From: an uncultured Pelagibacteraceae bacterium
Lineage (GTDB): Bacteria > Pseudomonadota > Alphaproteobacteria > Pelagibacterales > Pelagibacteraceae
Direction of reading: 5' to 3'
DNA length: 64,000 nt
Assembly: GCA_902583645.1 (NCBI GenBank)
Contig: CACHWQ010000005.1
Location: forward strand, 1-64,000
A program made the position numbers and the translations under genes. Below are positions 22,772-28,859 of this stretch, piece by piece. The notes under the pieces were generated by a model. That model saw only the letters and a list, made by a program, of their open reading frames with translations. It was not told where the DNA came from and did no database searches. How positions within the stretch are numbered: the first letter of the stretch is position 1; each line of letters starts with the position of its first letter.

Positions 22772-24001
22772 ATGAATTTGAAGAAGTTTTTAATTATTCC
22801 ATTTGTGACATTGTTTTTAAATCAAACATCTTTTGCAGATGAAAAAAATACAAAATTTAGAGGCGGTCATAATAATGAAAACTTAAAGCCTATCCAAATA
22901 ACAATCAGTCCCGATTTATTAAATATAGACAAGGCGATGGGTTTAAAATCAAAATATAAAGCAGCAAAAGATTTTTCTATTCAAACAGATAAAAACTTAA
23001 AAAAGAAAAAAAAAATTAAATATAGAGGAAGTGCTAAAAATATATTTAAAAATTATGTAAATAGCGTTGTATTTCTTTACAACCCTACAGAAGGTAAGGA
23101 AAGTTTAGGTGCCGGATTTTTAGTTGATAAATCAGGAGTAATTTTAACCAATTGGCATGTAACAAATGGAACAAAAGAAATTTTTGTTTGGCCATTGCCA
23201 TCGGAAGGATCAGTAGAGACAGATGTATTGTTTAAAGAAATAGATCCACATTTTGGGGTAGTTTTAGCAGAAAACAAAACACAAGATTTAGCATTAATAA
23301 AAGTTAGTGGTCTTCCTGAAAGTGTAAAATTAGTAGAGCTTGGGAATAACTCCGATATAGAAATAGGAGATACTGTTTACGCCATAGGACATCCAAACGG
23401 ACTACCCTGGAATTTTACAAATGGAATGGTTACTCAAATTAGAAAAGATAAAAAATGGGTTTATGAGGATAAATTTGAGCACTCTGCTACAGTAATTCAA
23501 ACCCAAACACCAATTAGTCCTGGCAATTCGGGAGGACCGCTTTTTTCAGAAAAAGGTAAAATAGTTGGAATAAATACATGGGGCGCTGACGGTCAAAATT
23601 TAAATTTTGCTGTTGCAGTTGATCATGCAAAAGAATTTATTAAACAAAATCCCAATATAAAAAATGTTAATCCAGTGGATTCAATAATTAAAAAAGATTA
23701 TCCAAACGCCAAAACACAAGACTATAACAAAAATGGTGTTATAGACACCTGGTATATTGACGAAAATAAAAATGGGAAAATCGATTTAGGTTTTATTGAT
23801 GATGATGAAAACGGTTTTGTTGAAGGAACAATGATTGATAAAGATGAGGATGGATTTTGGGAGATTATAGTTTTAGATACTAATGAGAACGGAAAATCTG
23901 ACCAAGCTTATTTAGATGAAAATGCTGATGGAAAAGCTGATGTTCTTGCTCACGATTATAATGAGGATGGCGAGTGGGATAAATTTGAAAATCTTTCTTA
24001 A
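22772..24001 (+). CDS. Exported trypsin/HtrA-like serine protease with C-terminal calcium-loop repeats
   Basis: Protein of 409 residues. A signal peptide ends near 'NQTSFADE'. The S1C-type protease domain has all three catalytic residues: H129 in 'TNWHVTNG', D172 in 'TQDLALIKV' and S253 in 'SPGNSGGPLF'. There is no PDZ domain; residues ~317-407 instead form seven tandem 13-residue units starting D-x-N/D-x-N/D-G (for example DENKNGKIDLGFI), resembling calcium loops of dockerin or thrombospondin-3 type. ATG 22772 is chosen over TTG 22766 because it directly precedes the signal peptide. It probably acts in the periplasm or at the cell surface; the substrate is unknown. Confidence 0.85.
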   Translation: MNLKKFLIIPFVTLFLNQTSFADEKNTKFRGGHNNENLKPIQITISPDLLNIDKAMGLKSKYKAAKDFSIQTDKNLKKKKKIKYRGSAKNIFKNYVNSVVFLYNPTEGKESLGAGFLVDKSGVILTNWHVTNGTKEIFVWPLPSEGSVETDVLFKEIDPHFGVVLAENKTQDLALIKVSGLPESVKLVELGNNSDIEIGDTVYAIGHPNGLPWNFTNGMVTQIRKDKKWVYEDKFEHSATVIQTQTPISPGNSGGPLFSEKGKIVGINTWGADGQNLNFAVAVDHAKEFIKQNPNIKNVNPVDSIIKKDYPNAKTQDYNKNGVIDTWYIDENKNGKIDLGFIDDDENGFVEGTMIDKDEDGFWEIIVLDTNENGKSDQAYLDENADGKADVLAHDYNEDGEWDKFENLS

Positions 24002-26094
24002 GATCTAGGAAAAAATAAAAATTCACCGCCATCATGACCTGTTCCATGTATTGTCGAATGATTTGGAGTTTGGTCAGCATTATCAATTACATAAGATTGT
24101 ACACTTTTAAACAATTCATATGATCTGATAACATTATTATTGTTTTTTAAAGTCTTTATCAAAGGCTCAGCAAAAACTGAATTTTTAGCATCACCTATAC
24201 CATCAGCAACATCTTCATTTCCACCAGATGTAATTACTAAACGAGTCTTCTTACTTAAAAGCCTATCAATCCTAGATTGATTCAATCTTTCTACAGATTT
24301 ATTATCTCCGCTACTTCTGGTTAATGAACCTGAAAAACAGCTATCGACTATTAATAATATTTGACCTGCTTCAGAAGATAAAATTTCATCTTTAATTCTA
24401 CTATTGCTCAACCATTTAGAATCTTTTTTTAAACCAGAGTCTTTTGGAAGCCAGTATCCCCTTTTTTGTTCTTTAACTAATTGACCGTGTCCGGCATAGT
24501 AAATTAGTATATTGTCATTTTTTTTTGCATTATCTGTAAAACTTATGATGGCATCAAGTGTATCATCTTTATTTGCATTTAATAAAAGTTTGGTTTCAAA
24601 ACCGTACTTTTCTTTTAAAACTTTTTCTAGATCAACAGCATCATTCACCGCATTATCTAAATTTTCTAGGTGATCATATTTATTATTACCAATTATGAGA
24701 GCAGAATATTTTTCATCAGTAGTAAATTTTGCTAATGTGGTTTTACCTTCCGCCTCTTTGCCATTTTCCCACAATCCATCGTAAATATTACCATTTGTGT
24801 AAATTTTTTTACCTTTGCCATGCGGATATCCATCTTTAAAGTTACCTTCATAGTAACTACCATCAGCATATGTTATTTGACCATAACCATTTTCATAATC
24901 ATTCGACATTTCACCTTTGTAAACACTTCCATCAGAGTATTTAAAAACTCCTTGACCTGACAAAATATTCTTATCAAAATCTCCCTCATAAAAACTTCCA
25001 CTTGCAAAAGTATATTTTCCTTTTCCGGTTCTAAAACCATTTTTGAAGTCCCCCTCATATTTTTCACCATTTATCCACTCAATATTACCTTTACCGCTAA
25101 AATCTCCATTAATAAAATCTCCTTCATAGAAATATGCATCATGTCTTTTATACATACCTTTGCCATGCTCTAAATCGTCCAGGTAATCTCCAACATATCT
25201 GTCACCATTAGGCCATGTGAACGATCCAAACGACATTGAACCATTTTTATATTTACCCTCAAAATAGTTGCCATTTTTGTAAAATAATTTTCCATCCCCA
25301 TGCAATTTACCTTTTTTAAACTGTCCTTCATATCGATCACCATTTGACCATGTAAATGTTCCATAACCATCTAGCAGATCGTTTTTAAATTCACCTTCAG
25401 CTATATTACCACTCGCAAATTTCCATATACCTTTGCCATTAAGGTAATCTTTTACAAAAAAACCAGTAACCTCAGTTCCATCTGGTTTACTATAAAAACC
25501 TTCTCCATTTAAAAAATTGTCTTTAAAAGTACCTTTGTACACTGAACCATCGTAAGAAGTGTAAATACCTTCTCCGTTCATCATAAAATTCTCAAAATAG
25601 CCTTCAGAAACTGATCCTAAATTATCAGTAAATTTTCCATAACCATGGTAAGTAGAATCCTTAAATTCTCCCTCGTAAAAAGATCCATCTGCATTAACCC
25701 ATTTACCTTTACCATTACATAAATCATTCTTAATCTCGCACTCCCACCAAGATCCATCCTTTTCCACCTGTTTACCAAAATTATCAGCAAGATTATTTTT
25801 AAAACCTCCCACGTAAATTCCACCCCAGGCCTCTTTTAAAACTCCTTGACCATGAAATGCTCCATCTTTCCATTCTCCTTTGTATTCAATTCGAGGAAAT
25901 TCATAATGACCATAACAATCAGTCCATTGGGTATAGTCAGTCCCCTTACATTTAGGCAAGGATGTTTCAATTTTATATTTTTCTGGAATTTCAGTATTTG
26001 CTTTAAAACCTAAAATAAAAACAAATATAATTAGTAGAGAGTGCCTAATTATTCTTATGAATTTATTTTGATAAGTTAATAGAGGAAATTTCAT
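23998..26094 (-). CDS. Exported MORN-repeat caspase (peptidase C14 family)
   Basis: Protein of 698 residues. A hydrophobic N-terminal segment ('HSLLIIFVFILGF') acts as signal peptide or anchor. About 17 MORN-type repeats of ~23 residues follow (typical unit Y-E-G-D/E-F-K-N-G...G-K-G...G-S), then a caspase-fold domain from about residue 460 with catalytic H536 in 'YYAGHG' and C586 in 'DSCFSG', 50 residues apart. Eukaryotic MORN repeats bind lipids or proteins; the bacterial role is unknown. It is last in the leftward operon with the sigma and anti-sigma genes, overlapping the latter by 32 bases. The caspase domain closely resembles that of the gene at 28860. Confidence 0.87.
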   Translation of the reverse strand: MKFPLLTYQNKFIRIIRHSLLIIFVFILGFKANTEIPEKYKIETSLPKCKGTDYTQWTDCYGHYEFPRIEYKGEWKDGAFHGQGVLKEAWGGIYVGGFKNNLADNFGKQVEKDGSWWECEIKNDLCNGKGKWVNADGSFYEGEFKDSTYHGYGKFTDNLGSVSEGYFENFMMNGEGIYTSYDGSVYKGTFKDNFLNGEGFYSKPDGTEVTGFFVKDYLNGKGIWKFASGNIAEGEFKNDLLDGYGTFTWSNGDRYEGQFKKGKLHGDGKLFYKNGNYFEGKYKNGSMSFGSFTWPNGDRYVGDYLDDLEHGKGMYKRHDAYFYEGDFINGDFSGKGNIEWINGEKYEGDFKNGFRTGKGKYTFASGSFYEGDFDKNILSGQGVFKYSDGSVYKGEMSNDYENGYGQITYADGSYYEGNFKDGYPHGKGKKIYTNGNIYDGLWENGKEAEGKTTLAKFTTDEKYSALIIGNNKYDHLENLDNAVNDAVDLEKVLKEKYGFETKLLLNANKDDTLDAIISFTDNAKKNDNILIYYAGHGQLVKEQKRGYWLPKDSGLKKDSKWLSNSRIKDEILSSEAGQILLIVDSCFSGSLTRSSGDNKSVERLNQSRIDRLLSKKTRLVITSGGNEDVADGIGDAKNSVFAEPLIKTLKNNNNVIRSYELFKSVQSYVIDNADQTPNHSTIHGTGHDGGEFLFFPRS

Positions 26095-26818
26095 AATTAT
26101 TTTTTATTTTACATATATCTAAAGTAACATCAGTTCCTTGATCATTTTCAGATAATCTTAAAGGTTCATTAAAAGCAACTTTTTTACAATTATTGCCATT
26201 AGCATTAAAGTTTTCAACTAGTAAAAACTTAACTCTTTTACCATCATTATCTTCCAATGAGGTTTCAAACTCTTCATTAATTTCTAAATCATCAATTGTT
26301 GAATTAATATCTTGGATAAATTGATCTTGATTAAAGTATCTATATAAATTTGTTACTCGTGTAGATAAATCTTCATCTTGTTTAGGCATACCTCTAAATT
26401 TTAAATCTTTTGGTACATCAATTGACTGGTTTAGGGCTATAACTTCATTACCACTTTTTGTATTTTTTCCTGAAATAAAAGTATCTGCATAAAATCCAGC
26501 AACAAACATTAAGCAACATGCAGCAGCTACCCCAGCATATTGGATTTTAAATAATCCAAAGAAATTAAAAGAACCAAATTCTTTAGCTTCTGGTTTCTTC
26601 CATGTTTTTATTATATTCGCTTTTTCTTGAAGATTTTTTGGTAAAGTTTGTGATTTAATTTCATTACCAAGTTTGAATAATAAGTCGCCTGTTTTTTGGA
26701 AGTTATTATATAATTCTTTTAATTTTGGATCAGATTCAATAGCCTTTTTTACTTCTTCATGTTCTTCAACTGGAAGAGTTCCATCAGCGTATTGCATTAT
26801 TTTAGTTTCATCAATCAT
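26063..26818 (-). CDS. Membrane anti-sigma factor
   Basis: Protein of 251 residues with a short cytoplasmic N-terminus ('MIDETKIMQYADGTLPVEEHEEV', typical of anti-sigma domains), one central membrane segment ('YAGVAAACCLMFVAGFYADTFI') and an exported C-terminal half. The N-terminus lacks a zinc H-x3-C-x2-C motif. An in-frame start 33 bases upstream exists, but ATG 26818 overlaps the sigma stop (TAATG), the expected coupling for a sigma/anti-sigma pair. It should hold the adjacent sigma factor inactive until an envelope signal; that role is inferred from architecture and position. Confidence 0.8.
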   Translation of the reverse strand: MIDETKIMQYADGTLPVEEHEEVKKAIESDPKLKELYNNFQKTGDLLFKLGNEIKSQTLPKNLQEKANIIKTWKKPEAKEFGSFNFFGLFKIQYAGVAAACCLMFVAGFYADTFISGKNTKSGNEVIALNQSIDVPKDLKFRGMPKQDEDLSTRVTNLYRYFNQDQFIQDINSTIDDLEINEEFETSLEDNDGKRVKFLLVENFNANGNNCKKVAFNEPLRLSENDQGTDVTLDICKIKNNYEISSINLSK

Positions 26819-27303
26819 TAAGCAACCAATCCTTTTAATTCTTTTCTGCATTTAGCAAGTCTACTCATTACAGTACCTATTGGAGTCTCAATATTTTTAG
26901 CTATATCTTTGTAGCTTAAATCATCTGCAGCAAGCATTAATATTTCTCTACATTTTTCACCCATAGTTTTGATAGCTGAAAGAACTTTTTTTGTTTCATC
27001 TTTTAAGCCTATTCTTTCAGAAATATCGTTTTGTTTTTCATCAATTACCTGTAAGTCATTCCCTTCGTTATCAGTCATAGAACTCAATTTTTGATTTTTT
27101 CTAATTTCATCAATAAATAGACCTTTCATTTTCAACACAGCTATAGCTTTAATATTTGGATGATCCATATATTTTTCTTTATTAGATATTAAATATTCCA
27201 TAGCACCATTGACTAATTCGTAAGGGTCGCTTTTCCCCTTTACTATCCCTAGTGCTATTACTACTAAGCTCTTTACAAAATTCTCGTCTAATTTCTCTTT
27301 CAT
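26818..27303 (-). CDS. ECF-type sigma factor
   Basis: Protein of 161 residues with sigma region 2 ('NIKAIAVLKMKGLFIDEIRKN') and region 4 ('MGEKCREILMLAADDLSYKDI' then 'IAKNIETPIGTVMSRLAKCR'), with no region 1 or 3, as in extracytoplasmic-function factors. It lies directly before its membrane anti-sigma factor. The operon start (28209-28233) carries TGAAT-N16-CGTT, similar to ECF promoters, so autoregulation is likely. Its N-terminus is slightly uncertain because another frame opens at an ATG at 27370 that overlaps the preceding stop. Confidence 0.85.
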   Translation of the reverse strand: MKEKLDENFVKSLVVIALGIVKGKSDPYELVNGAMEYLISNKEKYMDHPNIKAIAVLKMKGLFIDEIRKNQKLSSMTDNEGNDLQVIDEKQNDISERIGLKDETKKVLSAIKTMGEKCREILMLAADDLSYKDIAKNIETPIGTVMSRLAKCRKELKGLVA

Positions 27304-27369
27304 ATTTAAAATCTTCTATGAGATCTAAAGTATCAAACTTAAAACAATTATAGTTCTTATTCAATTTCA

Positions 27370-27813
27370 TTATATTCTCTTAATACTTGGTGAATTTCCA
27401 CATCTATAAACTGGGTTTATATAATTATTGATAAACTTTAACTCTGTATTAGAGTTACATAGAATACCTTTTGAGCTTATATTCCAAGAACCATAACCAC
27501 TTCTTCCGCAGTTGACTTGAAATGTAGTCGAGTTATCACAAGTGTAACCTGGAATATAATTGTTAAGTTTTTTAGTTTTTAAATTTATTAATACATTATC
27601 AATAATATTTTGTTGATATTCATTACACTCTGATTCTTGTGCAAATCTTAGAATACTTTTTTGACCATGTTCATTTAATCCTTCAGAATTATACCCATAT
27701 TCATAATCAGTATTGTTATAAAAACATGGATTTACATCTGCATTAGCTCGACTAGCTACTCCAATTACTTTTAGGATAATTAGAATAGCTATAATTATAA
27801 ATTGAGGTTTCAT
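27370..27813 (-). CDS. Small exported cysteine-rich protein, unknown function
   Basis: Protein of 147 residues with a signal peptide ('FIIIAILIILKVIGVASRANA'). The mature part has six cysteines (in 'NPCFYN', 'SECNEY', 'YTCDN', 'VNCGRS', 'ILCNS', 'YRCGN'), suggesting up to three disulfides in the periplasm or outside. The start overlaps the stop of the 46-residue gene upstream and its stop overlaps another ATG, as elsewhere in this operon. I do not recognise a family. Confidence 0.7.
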   Translation of the reverse strand: MKPQFIIIAILIILKVIGVASRANADVNPCFYNNTDYEYGYNSEGLNEHGQKSILRFAQESECNEYQQNIIDNVLINLKTKKLNNYIPGYTCDNSTTFQVNCGRSGYGSWNISSKGILCNSNTELKFINNYINPVYRCGNSPSIKRI

Positions 27814-27953
27814 TAAAAATTTCCACCTTTAATTATCTTGTTAGTATAAAAATTATAACCAGTTAACTCACTAGCAATTATGTTCCATTCGCTAGCTTGA
27901 GTTGCACTAGTTAAAACTGAAATTATTCCAATAATCAAAAATACTTTTTTCAT
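27813..27953 (-). CDS. 46-residue exported peptide
   Basis: Short frame starting at an ATG 4 bases after the upstream stop and ending in a TAA that overlaps the next gene's ATG. It begins with a signal-peptide-like stretch 'MKKVFLIIGIISVLTSATQA' and continues 'SEWNIIASELTGYNFYTN'. Its signal peptide resembles those of the other small island genes (MKK..I.GI.SVL). Position, coupling and signal peptide support a real gene; the function is unknown. Confidence 0.6.
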   Translation of the reverse strand: MKKVFLIIGIISVLTSATQASEWNIIASELTGYNFYTNKIIKGGNF

Positions 27954-27957
27954 TTAA

Positions 27958-28164
27958 TTATTTAGAGCTAGAGTTAACTAATATAGTTCCAATTACACCA
28001 AATACGATTGGCGAAAATCTTGATGCCGAACCTAAGAATTGAGTTAAGTTAAAACCAGCGTAAGATGCTATAAAATCAATAGCTGCAAAGCCAATCATTA
28101 AACCACCTATAATTTGTGTAACTGATGTTTTTTCTTCTTCTCTTATTATCATTGCTTTTTTCAT
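27958..28164 (-). CDS. Small membrane protein, first gene of the sigma/caspase operon
   Basis: Protein of 68 residues: 'MKKAMIIREEEKTSV' then a hydrophobic, glycine-rich segment ('IIGGLMIGFAAIDFIASYAG') and a second one ('FSPIVFGVIGTILV'). The start is ATG 28164, not the in-frame ATG 28200, because AAAGGA lies 6 bases upstream of it and the first 12 codons of the longer frame are a leader identical in several unrelated island genes. It is transcribed from the ECF-like promoter at 28209-28233. I do not recognise a family. Confidence 0.65.
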   Translation of the reverse strand: MKKAMIIREEEKTSVTQIIGGLMIGFAAIDFIASYAGFNLTQFLGSASRFSPIVFGVIGTILVNSSSK

Positions 28165-28208
28165 TGTGTTTCCTTTTGTTAGTTGTTTGTTTGTGTTCAT
28201 ATTTAATT

Positions 28209-28233
28209 AACGTTTGAAATCAGATTTTATTCA
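28209..28233 (-). promoter_or_regulatory. ECF-like promoter for the sigma/anti-sigma/caspase operon
   Basis: On the minus strand TGAAT (28233-28229), 16 bases, then CGTT (28212-28209). This resembles ECF -35 (GAAC-like) and -10 (CGT) elements at normal spacing. The first ATG of the operon leader follows 9 bases after, and the likely translated ATG 45 bases after. It is one of five matching sites in the island. Confidence 0.7.
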
Positions 28234-28247
28234 AAAAAAAAGATAAA

Positions 28248-28275
28248 AAAAAAGCCCCTGAAAAGGGGCTTTTTT
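28248..28275 (-). terminator. Rho-independent terminator after the small exported gene
   Basis: Stem AAAAAAGCCCC with loop of 6 and GGGGCTTTTTT. On the minus strand the hairpin is followed by a run of T, so it ends the gene at 28299-28451; it also has T on the plus-strand side. Confidence 0.85.
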
Positions 28276-28298
28276 ATTTTATTACTTTTAGATTTAGC

Positions 28299-28451
28299 TT
28301 AGTGCCATCCACCCATTAAAGAATTATAAGTAGGAGTATAAGTACTAGTGTAACCACCACCATAAATATTAGGAGTATGTGTCCAGTAACCAGCATTAGC
28401 ACTTGTTGCTAAAACTGAAAGTATTCCTATTACCATTGCTATCTTTTTCAT
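28299..28451 (-). CDS. 50-residue exported Gly/Tyr-rich peptide (copy 1)
   Basis: Signal peptide 'MKKIAMVIGILSVLATSANA' and a mature part of about 30 residues rich in Gly, Tyr and Thr ('GYWTHTPNIYGGGYTSTY...', ending 'SLMGGWH'). ATG 28451 is chosen over ATG 28487 because it has AAAGGA 6 bases upstream and begins the signal peptide. The encoded protein is identical to the copy at 31203-31355. It has its own ECF-like promoter and terminator. The function is unknown. Confidence 0.72.
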   Translation of the reverse strand: MKKIAMVIGILSVLATSANAGYWTHTPNIYGGGYTSTYTPTYNSLMGGWH

Positions 28452-28495
28452 TGTGTTTCCTTTTGTTAATTGTTTGTTTGTGTTCATGTTTAACT

Positions 28496-28520
28496 AACGT
28501 TTGAACTAAAATTTTATTCA
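28496..28520 (-). promoter_or_regulatory. ECF-like promoter for the Gly/Tyr-rich peptide, copy 1
   Basis: TGAAT (28520-28516), 16-base spacer, CGTT (28499-28496) on the minus strand, with the CAAACGTTA context also seen at the 28209 site. Confidence 0.7.
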
Positions 28521-28541
28521 AAAAAAAATTGATTTTTTTTG

Positions 28542-28575
28542 CCTAAAAGGAGCTATATAAATTGCCCCTTTTAGG
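28542..28575. other. Inverted repeat without a T tract
   Basis: CCTAAAAGG (28542-28550) pairs with CCTTTTAGG (28567-28575) around a 16-base loop, just past the stop of the YNP-repeat gene. On the minus strand it is followed by a run of A rather than T, so it is not a standard terminator; it may protect the mRNA 3' end or be a decayed terminator. Confidence 0.5.
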
Positions 28576-28582
28576 TGATTAT

Positions 28583-28798
28583 TTATCTTTCGTAATTCCA
28601 TTTACCTGTCCAAGGGTTGTATTCAAGCTGTGAATCATTTCTTTCATAGCTCCATGCGCTGTCCCAAGGGTTGTATTTTAAAGAGGAATCCCTTGGCGCA
28701 CTTTCCCATTGGCCAGAGTATGGGTTATACTTAATCTCAGCCAAACTCATGTTTGGTAGGAGTAAAAAAAACAAAATAATCAGTAGTTTTTTTTCCAT
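28583..28798 (-). CDS. Small exported YNP-W repeat protein
   Basis: Protein of 71 residues: signal peptide 'MEKKLLIILFFLLLPNMSLA', then three repeats built around Y-N-P-x3-x-W ('KYNPYSGQWES', 'KYNPWDSAWSYE', 'EYNPWTGKWNYE'). A strong AGGAGG lies 7 bases before the ATG. It carries an ECF-like promoter (28818-28842) and is divergent from the second caspase gene. Similar short YNP-W repeats occur in many uncharacterised bacterial envelope proteins; I cannot assign a role. Confidence 0.72.
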   Translation of the reverse strand: MEKKLLIILFFLLLPNMSLAEIKYNPYSGQWESAPRDSSLKYNPWDSAWSYERNDSQLEYNPWTGKWNYER

Positions 28799-28817
28799 TT
28801 AAACCTCCTAGAATGTT

Positions 28818-28842
28818 AACGATTAAATGGTAAGATTATTCA
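28818..28842 (-). promoter_or_regulatory. ECF-like promoter for the YNP-W repeat protein
   Basis: TGAAT (28842-28838), 16-base spacer, CGTT (28821-28818) on the minus strand. The spacer sequence differs from the other sites, so this is an independent occurrence of the motif rather than part of the 370-bp duplication. Confidence 0.68.
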
Positions 28843-28859
28843 AATAAATTTGTGATAAA

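Larger units (their letters stand above)
28155..28524. repeat. Left copy of 370-bp direct repeat
   Basis: Matches 31059-31428 at 365 of 370 positions with no gaps. It contains, on the minus strand, a complete small gene (28299-28451) with its promoter and leader, a bidirectional hairpin terminator, and the promoter plus leader of the next gene. It is a recent segmental duplication within the island. Confidence 0.93.

Noticed and set aside
23880-26000. Numerous frames of 60-70 codons opposite or alongside the MORN repeats
   Set aside because: They are other-frame shadows produced by the repeating codon pattern; none has a start context or homology.
27958-28200. Taking the 15-residue shared N-terminus as a protein motif or bacteriocin-style leader
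   Set aside because: A ribosome binding site and second ATG lie inside it and the signal peptides begin there, so it is better read as a 5' leader.
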